Below are positions 1 through 7,283 of a stretch of DNA of 64,000 bases, piece after piece. Position numbers and translations under genes: made by a program. This DNA is from Peribacillus tepidiphilus (GTDB taxonomy: Bacteria > Bacillota > Bacilli > Bacillales > DSM-1321). The notes beneath the pieces were generated by a model that was not told the origin of the DNA, made no database searches, and worked only from the letters and a program-made list of their open reading frames with translations. Location of the stretch: assembly GCF_009466385.1 (NCBI RefSeq), contig NZ_WIAQ01000007.1, positions 1-64,000 on the forward strand, in the 5' to 3' direction. Position 1 is the stretch's first letter. Every line of letters starts with the position of its first letter.

Positions 1-27
1 AAATAGAAGGCATGCGCGAAGCGCGAA

Positions 28-73
28 ATTTTATTTGATTGGTAGGGGGTACCCCCTACCAATCAAATAAAAT
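28..73. repeat. Perfect 46-bp palindrome
   Basis: Bases 28-50 are the exact reverse complement of bases 51-73, with no unpaired loop, centred on GGGGGT/ACCCCC. A-rich and T-rich ends flank a G/C-rich centre, so it could work as a bidirectional terminator or extrude as a cruciform. No gene is visible to its left inside the window. The stretch 74-178 shows nothing further. Confidence 0.8.
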
Positions 74-178
74 CAATCAACAAACAAAAATAGGTTGAAA
101 CCTTGTAATTTGTATTTTACACAATATTAAGGACTTGACTGGATCGGGCTACATAAGAGAGGGCAATCCTGCATATAT

Positions 179-403
179 ATGGGAAAAACCATGGAGAGCA
201 GGTGGAAAATGGAACAAGCTGTTACGGTACTTTTTAGTATTTCCAGCCTTTTGTTACTTGGAATGCTATTTTTTTTATTGTCATCCGGAAAAGCAGGAGT
301 CTACCCTCCCAAACAGGTTTTGCGAAGAAAGGCGGCTGTTCTTGGAATAAGTGGAGCTGTATTCCTGTTAATCGGATATGTTTTTCAACTATTTTTAAAA
401 TAA
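179..403 (+). CDS. Small two-helix membrane protein, unknown function
   Basis: A 74-residue hydrophobic protein that I do not recognise. Two membrane helices are visible, about residues 14-34 and 52-74, joined by a short basic segment (KQVLRRK). The start is uncertain: ATG 179 has only a distant purine-rich GAGAGGG, while ATG 209 has AGGTGG just 3 nt upstream and would keep both helices. The gene converges on trpP and shares the downstream hairpin at 411-480 with it. Confidence 0.5.
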   Translation: MGKTMESRWKMEQAVTVLFSISSLLLLGMLFFLLSSGKAGVYPPKQVLRRKAAVLGISGAVFLLIGYVFQLFLK

Positions 404-410
404 TCTACAG

Positions 411-480
411 AAAAGAGGGTAACTTGATGAACGGATGATCATTCCAAAGGGAAGATCGTCGAGCACCAATGTTACCCTCA
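411..480 (-). terminator. trpP terminator with long loop
   Basis: A 9-bp perfect stem (415-423 GAGGGTAAC with 471-479 GTTACCCTC) encloses 47 nt that contain a smaller GATC...GATC hairpin. On the minus strand a TTTT run follows the stem, so it fits as the rho-independent terminator of trpP. Confidence 0.6.
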
Positions 481-492
481 TGACTTTAAGAA

Positions 493-1008
493 TTAATTTG
501 TGGCAATGTTGCTTTTTTTCACAATTCCATTGACAATCGGGTAAACAACAACCATAGCAATTGTATTAACGGCAGCTGCTGGTAAGACAACCGCTGCAAA
601 CAGACTTAGGAAAGGACCTGGAAGACCTACAATCAAGTAGGCAGAACCTAAAAATACAATGCCGGAAATGATTGTTCCGATTGCTGTCAAAGCACTAACA
701 CTTACAATGGAGTGGTGGAATTTTTTTATGACAGTCAACAGCACAAAGAATAGAAAGGCTGTTACGAACTTATCAATGATGTTTGGCACAAAACCGCCAG
801 GGAATGTAGTTGTCAAAGCTGAAATTAAGCCTGTGACAATCCCAAGAAGCAAGACGTTTTTCTTTTCAGGAAACAGAATAATTCCTAAAAACATCATGGT
901 AAGCATCATGTCCGGTTTCATTCCAAGAAAAATTCCAGGTATCACTGTGTGGAGTGCTGCCCCAATTCCAACCAATAGGGAAAGGGATACTAATGTTTTT
1001 GTATTCAT
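493..1008 (-). CDS. trpP: TrpP, tryptophan transporter
   Basis: A 171-residue integral membrane protein matching the TrpP (YhaG) family of secondary tryptophan transporters, which import tryptophan across the cytoplasmic membrane. It is almost wholly hydrophobic, with about five helices and short loops containing KPDMMLTMMFLG and FPEKKNV. It lies downstream of serC on the same strand, as in Bacillus subtilis. The 50 nt before the start hold a run of GAG/TAG triplets that overlap the ribosome-binding site, the architecture by which TRAP blocks trpP translation when tryptophan is plentiful (see separate feature). The family call is from recognition; transport was not shown here. Confidence 0.9.
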   Translation of the reverse strand: MNTKTLVSLSLLVGIGAALHTVIPGIFLGMKPDMMLTMMFLGIILFPEKKNVLLLGIVTGLISALTTTFPGGFVPNIIDKFVTAFLFFVLLTVIKKFHHSIVSVSALTAIGTIISGIVFLGSAYLIVGLPGPFLSLFAAVVLPAAAVNTIAMVVVYPIVNGIVKKSNIATN

Positions 1009-1010
1009 TT

Positions 1011-1062
1011 CTCATTTCTCCTCTGCTAAACTAGCAATTCTCATGTTCCTCCAGCAGTGCTC
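1011..1062 (-). promoter_or_regulatory. Candidate TRAP-binding site over the trpP RBS
   Basis: Read on the minus strand toward the trpP ATG, this stretch holds GAG (1060-1062), GAG (1049-1051), GAG (1040-1042), TAG (1031-1033), TAG (1026-1028), GAGGAG (1018-1023) and GAG (1011-1013). GAGGAG is also the Shine-Dalgarno sequence. TRAP binds (G/U)AG triplets with 2-3 nt spacers. Spacing here is good in the last five and looser upstream. In B. subtilis trpP is repressed in this way, so the assignment is by analogy. Confidence 0.65.
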
Positions 1063-1106
1063 TTGTTGCCTGCTGCGAAAAACTTATACACATTATATAA
1101 CAGAAA

Positions 1107-2207
1107 CTATTTTTTTAGAAGCAAATTGTTTTTTATTCTAAATGTCTCCATGAATTCTGCTAATCTTTCACAATGCTCTAGCGGGACAGCATTATAAATG
1201 GAAGCTCGGCATCCTCCGATGGAACGATGCCCGCTTAAGCCGACAAAACCTTCTTCTTTCGCTTGAGATAGGAATTTTTTAGTTAGCTCTTCATTTGGTA
1301 AAGTGAAGGTAACGTTCATATGAGAGCGGCTGTCAGGAAGGGCATGCCCTTTATAAAAGCCCTCGCTTTCATCAATCATTTTATACAGAACCTTTGCTTT
1401 TTGTTCGTTGATTTTTTCAATTGCTTCGACTCCGCCTTGCTCTTTCACCCACTCAAGGACAAGGGACAATAGGTAAATAGCCATTGTCGGAGGGGTATTG
1501 TATAGGGAATTGTTTTTGGCATGCGTTTCGTAATTCAGCATAGTTGGTAGCTCAGATAAGGAATTATTGATTAAATCTTTGCGAATAATAACGACTGTTA
1601 CACCTGAAGGACCTAAATTTTTCTGAGCGCCAGCATATATTAGTCCAAAAGAACTTACATCAATCTTTTTACTTAAAATATCACTCGACATGTCGGCAAC
1701 AATAGGTACAGTTGAACTTGTTGGGAACACTTTCCATTGCGTTCCGTAGATGGTATTATTACTCGTAATATGAAGATACGCTGCATCCTCTCCAAGCTGG
1801 ATTTCTTCAATAGGAGGGATATACGTATAGTTGTCTTCCTTTGAAGATGCTGCAACTTTCGTTTTACCCACTTTTTTTGCTTCTTTTAACGCCTTATCGG
1901 ACCATGCACCAGTTAATACATAATAGGCAACCTGATCTTTAGGCAAAAGATTCATAGGTACCATGGAAAACTGAAGACTGGCTCCTCCTTGTAAGAACAG
2001 GACTTCATAATGTTCAGGAATGTTCATTAACTCACGAAGCAAATTTTGCGCCTTTGCATGAATTTGCTCATATTCCTTGCTGCGATGGCTCAACTCCATT
2101 ACGGACATGCCTGATCCGAAAATATTTAGCCATTCTGCATTTGCTTTTTCCAGTACGGCTAATGGCAAAGCAGCCGGTCCAGCATTAAAATTGTACGCTC
2201 GCTTCAT
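1107..2207 (-). CDS. serC: SerC, phosphoserine aminotransferase
   Basis: A 366-residue PLP enzyme that converts 3-phosphohydroxypyruvate and glutamate to phosphoserine and 2-oxoglutarate in serine biosynthesis. The N-terminal YNFNAGPAALP and the PLP-lysine region YAGAQKNLGPSG (Lys196) are the family signatures, and the C-terminal GHRSIGGCRASIYNA motif is intact. ATG 2207 is preferred over an in-frame ATG at 2225 because AAGGGAGA lies 8 nt before it and MKRAYNFNAGP is the usual N terminus. trpP follows on the same strand after about 100 bp that include the TRAP-like site, so the two may be partly co-transcribed. Confidence 0.96.
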   Translation of the reverse strand: MKRAYNFNAGPAALPLAVLEKANAEWLNIFGSGMSVMELSHRSKEYEQIHAKAQNLLRELMNIPEHYEVLFLQGGASLQFSMVPMNLLPKDQVAYYVLTGAWSDKALKEAKKVGKTKVAASSKEDNYTYIPPIEEIQLGEDAAYLHITSNNTIYGTQWKVFPTSSTVPIVADMSSDILSKKIDVSSFGLIYAGAQKNLGPSGVTVVIIRKDLINNSLSELPTMLNYETHAKNNSLYNTPPTMAIYLLSLVLEWVKEQGGVEAIEKINEQKAKVLYKMIDESEGFYKGHALPDSRSHMNVTFTLPNEELTKKFLSQAKEEGFVGLSGHRSIGGCRASIYNAVPLEHCERLAEFMETFRIKNNLLLKK

Positions 2208-2330
2208 ACAAATGTCTCCCTTCACTTTGTCTAAGTAAAGTATAAAAATTACTTTCTATAGTATCAGAAAGAACACCTTTTTTGTTAGAAAATATTTATT
2301 TTTCTTGAAAATTATTTGAAAACAAAGGCT

Positions 2331-2615
2331 CTTTTCGCATAAATTGATGTTTTTAGGCTATAAAGTCTGCACGTTGATTTCCGCTCCAGGCACTTGCTTT
2401 CCGCGGGGAGGGATGTCACTCCTCGGCGTTACCGCCTGTGGGGTCTCCCACTTCCCTCTTTTTCCCGCAGGACATTGAATAAGCTTCCTCGAATAAACAC
2501 CGCACGAAGGAAATGCGAATGCATTTTCGAGGAGTCAAGTGCCCTCCGCTACAATCAACTCAGATCATTAAAGTTAAATTACACTATAAAAAGCAACAAA
2601 CTTTACGAAAACAGC
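2331..2615. repeat. MITE-like repeat family 2, full copy A
   Basis: A non-coding element with terminal inverted repeats of about 24 bp (2373-2396 and 2536-2559; core ACTTG and GTTGATT ends). Homology to copy B at 32755-33025, in the opposite orientation, runs beyond the inverted repeats on both sides. The interior has several G/C-rich stems (for example TTCCGCGGGG...). No transposase is present. It fills the space between serC and hit. I believe similar sequences recur in many Bacillaceae intergenic regions, but ran no search. Confidence 0.8.
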
Positions 2616-2621
2616 CAAAAC

Positions 2622-2646
2622 AAAAAAGATGGCTAGTACAGCCATC
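2622..2646 (-). terminator. hit terminator
   Basis: Stem GATGGCT (2628-2634) with AGCCATC (2640-2646); on the minus strand it is followed by TTTTTTG. It lies directly downstream of the hit stop codon. Confidence 0.75.
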
Positions 2647-2653
2647 CTTGTAA

Positions 2654-3073
2654 TCACAAATTTTTCCCAATAGTAGCTGCAATATTTTGCAGATCCTCTG
2701 GTGTATAGTCGCTGTTATGTGTTTTCCATACTACTCCAAAACCATCTCCTTCTCCGTAGCGTGGCACAAGGTGAAGGTGAAAATGGAAAACAGATTGTCC
2801 AGCTTTTTCTCCGTTATTATTGATTAAATTTAATCCGATTGGATTGAATTCTTTTTTGATGGAATTAGCAATTTGAGGTACTACTTCAAAAATGTTTTTT
2901 GCTATTTCAGGTGTCAATTCATAAATATTTTCTTTATGTATTTTAGGAATGACTAATGTATGGCCTTTTGTGACTTGTCCAATATCAAGAAAAGCCAGGA
3001 CATGTTCGTTTTCAAATACCTTTGCGGATGGAATATCACCATTGATTATTTTACAGAAAATGCAATCACTCAT
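2654..3073 (-). CDS. hit: Hit, HIT-family nucleotide hydrolase/transferase
   Basis: A 139-residue histidine-triad protein. The defining HxHxH motif is seen as HFHLHLVP (His97, His99, His101), and an N-terminal CxxC pair (Cys4, Cys7) fits the zinc-binding class. HIT proteins of this type hydrolyse nucleoside phosphoramidates; the cellular substrate in bacilli is not settled. The strong AAAGGAGG site lies just before ATG 3073. The gene is divergent from ecsABC, as in B. subtilis, with an unusually long 630-bp gap between them that holds a candidate RNA gene. Confidence 0.95.
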   Translation of the reverse strand: MSDCIFCKIINGDIPSAKVFENEHVLAFLDIGQVTKGHTLVIPKIHKENIYELTPEIAKNIFEVVPQIANSIKKEFNPIGLNLINNNGEKAGQSVFHFHLHLVPRYGEGDGFGVVWKTHNSDYTPEDLQNIAATIGKNL

Positions 3074-3112
3074 TGTTCTTCCTCCTTTAAGATGCCAAAA
3101 TTATTTGACATC

Positions 3113-3140
3113 ATTTTACCATTATTGACAAAGTAGTCAA
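3113..3140 (-). promoter_or_regulatory. hit promoter (SigA-like)
   Basis: On the minus strand TTGACT (3135-3140) and TAAAAT (3113-3118) are separated by 16 bp, about 40 nt before the hit start codon. This is a good vegetative-type match. Confidence 0.6.
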
Positions 3141-3185
3141 ACGAAAAGCGGAAAGCACTAGTTTAGGCTGACAAAATGATATGAT

Positions 3186-3221
3186 AAAAAGGCAGAATGC
3201 AACGTAGATGCATCCTGCCTT
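3186..3221 (-). terminator. Strong terminator ending the candidate RNA
   Basis: Arms 3189-3201 and 3209-3221 pair at 12 of 13 positions, and on the minus strand TTTTTATC follows. It lies upstream of the hit promoter, so it cannot belong to hit and must end a separate leftward transcript. Confidence 0.8.
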
Positions 3222-3600
3222 CTATGAGGTAAGCAGTTCTCAGCGACTTAACTTAGGCTTGATTATCTTTGATCAACACCTCATTTTATGATCAGTGTAT
3301 GCTCAATGATAATTTTTTACGTTCAAAGCCACCATCCCCTAATTCTTTATAAGTTTTACTCATAACGTATAAAGCAGTAGGAAGCCTTTAACAAACACCT
3401 CATTTATAAGGAATTTACAAAGGTACTTTTGAACGGTATTTTTTTCCTTGCAAGATGACCATCCCCTTGCCGTTTAGGAAAATCAACCAGCTTCTAAGTC
3501 AGATTTCTGTCTTTAACAGACACCTCATTTCAATGGTTGAAAATTCATTCCCGAACTTCTTTCCATTGCGCTGATCCCTTGCCTCCTCACTCATTATCAT
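3186..3600 (-). ncRNA. Candidate three-unit structured RNA between hit and ecsA
   Basis: Three tandem units of about 120 bp share an AATGAGGTGT loop (plus-strand ACACCTCATT at about 3276, 3395 and 3520) and a GGGAT(GGT) box about 60 nt before it, but little else. Each unit folds around the loop with different stem sequences. The first uses TGATCA/TGATCA inside ATTATC/GATAAT inside GGCTT/AAGCC (3256-3330). The second uses CCTT/AAGG inside AGGAA/TTCCT with GCA/TGC (3374-3451). The third uses TTTAAC/GTTGAAA (3512-3542). Such compensating changes favour a conserved RNA fold. The strong terminator at 3186-3221 points left, so the transcript would run on the minus strand. No convincing ORF or promoter was found, and I recognise no known RNA family. 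Confidence 0.55.
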
Positions 3601-3705
3601 GTCCAGGTAGGGAGATAAATTCCGTGGGTAATTGTGGAAATGATTTTTTGTTTTAAGCGGTTTTTGATAAAATATGAAACAAAGAGTAGAAAGGAAAAAC
3701 TGGCT

Positions 3706-4449
3706 ATGTCATTATTGGAAATTAACGATTTAACGGGCGGCTATACGAGAGTGCCGGTATTAAAAAATGTCAGCTTTACAGTGAATCAGGGAGAAATGGT
3801 TGGCTTGATTGGTTTGAACGGAGCAGGGAAAAGTACAACAATCAAGCATATAATTGGTCTCATGGAGCCGAAAAGCGGTAGTGTGAAAATAAATGGAAAG
3901 ACGGCAGCTGATGATGTGAACGCTTATCGGAGACAGTTTACCTTCGTACCTGAAACGCCTATTTTATATGATGAGTTGACGCTAGATGAGCATCTGAGAT
4001 TAACGGCGATGGCTTATAACTTGGATGAAAGAGTGTTTGAAGAAAGAAAGGAAGCACTTTTGAAAGAATTTCGGATGGAAAAAAGGGTAAAGTGGTTTCC
4101 AGCTCATTTTTCTAAAGGAATGAAGCAAAAGGTTATGATTATGTGTGCCTTTTTGGTACAACCGTCTCTTTATATTGTAGATGAGCCTTTTGTCGGCTTA
4201 GACCCTCTTGGCATTCAATCTCTTCTTGACTTGATGAAAAAAATGAAAGAAAGCGGAGCAGGTATATTAATGTCTACTCATATATTGGCTACTGCAGAGC
4301 GTTATTGTGATTCTTTTGTCATATTACATAATGGTACGGTACGGGCAAAGGGAACACTGGAGGAGCTAAGAGAGCAGTTCTCTATGCCTGATGCCACTCT
4401 GGATGACTTATACATTCAGCTCACAAAGGAAGAAAACGAACATGAATAA
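3706..4449 (+). CDS. ecsA: EcsA, ABC transporter ATP-binding subunit
   Basis: A 247-residue ABC ATPase starting MSLLEINDLTGGYTR, the typical EcsA N terminus. Walker A is GLNGAGKST (about residues 36-44), the signature is the degenerate SKGMKQK rather than LSGGQ, and Walker B is VDEPFVGLDP. Ecs is needed in bacilli for processing of secreted proteins, competence and intramembrane proteolysis by RasP; its substrate is not established, though peptide export is suspected. ATG 3706 was chosen over ATG 3634 because AAAGGA precedes it and it gives the family length. The stop overlaps the ecsB start by 8 nt, so translation is probably coupled. Confidence 0.95.
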   Translation: MSLLEINDLTGGYTRVPVLKNVSFTVNQGEMVGLIGLNGAGKSTTIKHIIGLMEPKSGSVKINGKTAADDVNAYRRQFTFVPETPILYDELTLDEHLRLTAMAYNLDERVFEERKEALLKEFRMEKRVKWFPAHFSKGMKQKVMIMCAFLVQPSLYIVDEPFVGLDPLGIQSLLDLMKKMKESGAGILMSTHILATAERYCDSFVILHNGTVRAKGTLEELREQFSMPDATLDDLYIQLTKEENEHE

Positions 4450-5653
4450 AGAACATTTATGGAGGGATCGCTTTCGATCGTTCAATAAAGAGATCAGAAA
4501 ATATGTGCAATATATTTTTAATGGACATCTACTTTTTGTGCTGTTAATTGGACTTGGGGGAATCGCCTATTATTACAGTGAATGGGTGAAAACGCTTGAT
4601 TCAAGCTTCCCTGCTGAAATATTAATGGCTATTGTCATTGGTTTCGTTTTAACGAACAGTCCCATTCTTACTTTCTTTAAAGAGCCTGACGTCATTTATT
4701 TGCTTCCGATTGAAAAGGATTTAAAGGGGTACGTGAATAAATCTCTACTTGTCAGTCTTATGTTTCAAGGCTATCTATTAGTTATGGTTCTCGCTGCATG
4801 TATGCCTCTGTATGTACAAGTGACTGGAGGAGCATTTGGTGATTTTTTATATTTCATCTCAGTCCTTTTGATTGTCAAATATGCTAATTTAAAGATTCGA
4901 TGGAACATACAGCGTTTGCCTGAAACATCTTCAGGAGTTATCGATTTTATTGTCCGTTTTCTAGTGAACGTCTTATTTTTATATTTCTTATTTTTACATG
5001 CTCCATTTATTTATTTACTCGTTCTTTCTATAGTAATTGGAGGCTTGTGGATCTATTTTGAAAAGATCGCCAGTGGCAAGCTGTTAAAATGGGAAAGGCT
5101 AATTGAGCTTGAAAACAAAAGAATGATGTTGTTTTATCGTGTTGCGAACCTGTTTACAGATGTTCCAAAACTGAAAAATAAAGTGACGAGAAGAAAATGG
5201 ATGGATTTTGTATTACATTTCATTCCATCTACTCATGTAGAAACATACACGTACTTGTATGCTCGAACGTTAGTAAGGAGTAATGACTATTTTGGTCTAA
5301 CATTACGGCTTTCAGCAATTGGCAGTATCATTCTTTTTGCATGTAACGTCGTGTGGGCGAAATTACTGGTAGTCCTGTTGTTTTTATATTTAACAGGATT
5401 TCAGCTATTAACGATTAGTGTTCATCATGATATGAAAATGTGGCTTCACCTTTATCCTGTTCCAGAAACATATAGAGAACAATCATTAATGAAGCTGTTG
5501 ACCATTATATTAATAGGTCAAGCTGTTATTTTCTCTCTTTTTACTTGGATAGCAGGAGACATTGTTCAAGCGATTATAGCCTTAACTGCAGGGATTTTGT
5601 TTGTGATTGGGTTCCGTTTTTATATGATGAAAAAAATTCGTTCAACCAAGTGA
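4442..5653 (+). CDS. ecsB: EcsB, ABC transporter membrane subunit
   Basis: A 403-residue polytopic membrane protein, the permease partner of EcsA. Several paired hydrophobic segments are visible (for example LLFVLLIGLGGIAYYY near residue 35, LVNVLFLYFLFLHAPFIYLLVL near 175, and a C-terminal cluster ending MMKKIRS). The start overlaps the end of ecsA (ATGAATAA), which fixes it. EcsB with EcsA forms the exporter that affects secretion, competence and sporulation in B. subtilis. Confidence 0.93.
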   Translation: MNKEHLWRDRFRSFNKEIRKYVQYIFNGHLLFVLLIGLGGIAYYYSEWVKTLDSSFPAEILMAIVIGFVLTNSPILTFFKEPDVIYLLPIEKDLKGYVNKSLLVSLMFQGYLLVMVLAACMPLYVQVTGGAFGDFLYFISVLLIVKYANLKIRWNIQRLPETSSGVIDFIVRFLVNVLFLYFLFLHAPFIYLLVLSIVIGGLWIYFEKIASGKLLKWERLIELENKRMMLFYRVANLFTDVPKLKNKVTRRKWMDFVLHFIPSTHVETYTYLYARTLVRSNDYFGLTLRLSAIGSIILFACNVVWAKLLVVLLFLYLTGFQLLTISVHHDMKMWLHLYPVPETYREQSLMKLLTIILIGQAVIFSLFTWIAGDIVQAIIALTAGILFVIGFRFYMMKKIRSTK

Positions 5654-5708
5654 AACAATAAGTGCTGTAAATCGTATTACTCCTATACGTACTATGGGAG
5701 CGATGGCT

Positions 5709-6434
5709 ATGAACAGGTATGAGGAAAAAGTTCATGAAGAATTGCGTAAATGGAAGCTGCGAATGAAAAAGAAGCCGAGTATGATGCAACGCTTCTCTAA
5801 ACAAGTTCAAAATAAGGTAAATACAATCATTCCTGAAAAAATACACACAGCCTTAACAGAGGCGATTAAAACGATGGTTAAGACAACTCTTACAGGGGCA
5901 AACTGGACGACCAAAAAAGGAACGGATCTAGCTTCATCACTTCAGGAAAAAGATGAGCTTGCTTTACAGAAGCTTGCTTTTTATCGGAAAACGGCAATGG
6001 TAGAGGGAGCAGGTACAGGGGCTGGCGGCATTTTTTTAAGTCTTGCCGATTTTCCTCTACTGCTAAGCATTAAAATGAAATTTCTATTCGAAGTGGCTAC
6101 AGTATATGGATATGACGTAAGTAAAATGGAAGAGCGTGTTTATATTTTGCACGTATTCCAGCTTGCTTTTTCAAGTGAAAAAAAGAGGCATGAAACGATG
6201 GATGTAATAGAAAATTGGGAAACATACAAACATCGAGTGGAAGATATGGATTGGAAAGTCTTTCAGCAGGAATATCGTGATTATATTGATTTTGTAAAGA
6301 TGCTACAGCTTCTTCCGGGTATTGGTGCTGCTATAGGCGCATATGCCAATTATCAGCTGCTTGAAACACTTGGGGAAACCGCTATAAATTGCTATCGAAT
6401 GAGATGCTTGAAGGATACTGATCATGTCCGTTGA
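5709..6434 (+). CDS. ecsC: EcsC family protein
   Basis: A 241-residue EcsC-family protein, third gene of the ecs operon. The N terminus is long, basic and amphipathic (KVHEELRKWKLRMKKKPSMMQRF). The central GAGTGAGGIFLSLADFPLLLSIK and C-terminal LLPGIGAAIGAYANYQLL segments are the glycine-rich hydrophobic hallmarks of the family. Its molecular role is unknown. Start 5709 has GGGAG 8 nt upstream and is preferred to the in-frame 5694. Transcription ends at the hairpin 6478-6516. Confidence 0.9.
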   Translation: MNRYEEKVHEELRKWKLRMKKKPSMMQRFSKQVQNKVNTIIPEKIHTALTEAIKTMVKTTLTGANWTTKKGTDLASSLQEKDELALQKLAFYRKTAMVEGAGTGAGGIFLSLADFPLLLSIKMKFLFEVATVYGYDVSKMEERVYILHVFQLAFSSEKKRHETMDVIENWETYKHRVEDMDWKVFQQEYRDYIDFVKMLQLLPGIGAAIGAYANYQLLETLGETAINCYRMRCLKDTDHVR

Positions 6435-6477
6435 AATGATAAATATTGGACATTCTAAACGAATGCTTATGAAAAGG

Positions 6478-6520
6478 GCTGTCTCATAAGTGGGAATCAC
6501 CGACTTATGGGACAGCTTTT
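6478..6520 (+). terminator. ecs operon terminator
   Basis: A 14-bp stem (6478-6491 with 6503-6516, one T-G pair) with the GCTGTCTCATAAGT arm, followed by TTTTATT. A related inverted motif (CATAAGGCATTTGAGACAGTCC) occurs at 7254-7275 on the far side of the repeat field. Confidence 0.85.
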
Positions 6521-6546
6521 ATTGAATACTCAAAATCACCTTTTGT

Positions 6547-6963
6547 GATGACGATCGATATCCTGGTCATGACGACCGATATCTTGGTCGTGATGACCGA
6601 TATCCTGGTCATGACGACCGATATCCTGGTCATGACGACCGATATCTTAGTCGTGATGACCGATATATTGGAATGACGACCGATATCTTGGTCATGACGA
6701 CCGATATCTTGGTCATGACGACCGATATCTTGGTCGTGATGACCGATATATTGGAATGACAACCGATATCTGGTCATGACGACCGATATCTTGGTCATGA
6801 CGACCGATATCTTGGTCGTGATGACCGATATATTGGAATGACGACCGATATCTTGGTCATGACGACCGATATCTTGGTCATGATGACCGATATATTGGAA
6901 TGACGACCGATATCCTGGTCATGACGACCGATATCTTGGTGATGACGACCGATATATGGAGAT
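6547..6963. repeat. Tandem array of about 20 units with 20-21-bp period
   Basis: About twenty consecutive units of the form GACGACCGATATCTTGGTCAT. Each has an imperfect palindrome GACC-GATATC-TTGGTC, and some units end in ATATTGGAAT instead. A higher-order pattern of three or four units (about 62-83 bp), closed by the ATATTGGAAT variant, repeats several times, suggesting growth by unequal exchange. The period is two helical turns. It lies between the convergent genes ecsC and yhaA. Open frames across it (ISVVMTR or HDQDIGR heptads) are repeat translations, not genes. Confidence 0.9.
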
Positions 6964-7001
6964 GCCATCCGAAATCTTGCACCTAAGCGAGCTCTAATTC
7001 T

Positions 7002-7175
7002 TTTAATTTAAGCGGAAATTTTTTTGATTTAAGCGTTCAGTGCTTTGATTTAAGCGTTTATCCATTTGATTTAAGCGAAAACCCTTGTGATTTAAGCAAA
7101 ACCTTTTTCACCTTTGCCAGCTCTCTATAGACGACCGATATATTGTACCTGATGACCGATATATCGGAATAGCGA
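7002..7175. repeat. Second 21-bp repeat family (GATTTAAGCG) plus GACCGATAT units, cluster 1
   Basis: Four to five units containing GATTTAAGCG at about 21-bp spacing (7005-7097), then a spacer with CTCTATAGACGACCGATAT and two diverged GACCGATAT units (7127-7172). The same composite, in reverse orientation, occurs at 31098-31240 with closely matching unit order. Bases 7176-7283, up to the yhaA stop, hold nothing else I can name. Confidence 0.8.
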
Positions 7176-7283
7176 CTCATATCCTGTACATTCAAGAAGA
7201 AAATACTCAAAAAAGTTACAAGAAAAATTTATTTTCTTCGTGGGTTCTCTTCATAAGGCATTTGAGACAGTCCCTTACGTATT

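Noticed and set aside
659-1141. 160-codon plus-strand frame opposite trpP
   Set aside because: It is antisense to a clearly recognised gene, with no ribosome-binding site or family resemblance.
2394-2636. Plus-strand 80-codon frame between serC and hit
   Set aside because: It lies inside the MITE-like copy A and runs into the hit terminator; the corresponding frame in copy B shows no coding conservation.
3125-3130. TTGACA on the plus strand as a promoter toward ecsA
   Set aside because: No -10 stands at 16-18 bp, and the match is the complement of part of the hit promoter region.
3276-3530. Three small genes with GAGGTG ribosome-binding sites on the minus strand
   Set aside because: No start codon lies at proper distance after any of the three GAGGTG motifs.
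3074-3705. T-box or known riboswitch leader for ecsA
   Set aside because: No T-box sequence or known aptamer core was found; the terminator faces away from ecsA and the repeated units end toward hit.
6505-6798. Minus-strand 97-codon frame with ISVVMTR heptads
   Set aside because: It is the translation of the 21-bp repeats; other frames are open too and there is no ribosome-binding site.
6547-7172. CRISPR array
   Set aside because: Units are contiguous at 20-21 bp with no unique spacers, and no cas gene is near.
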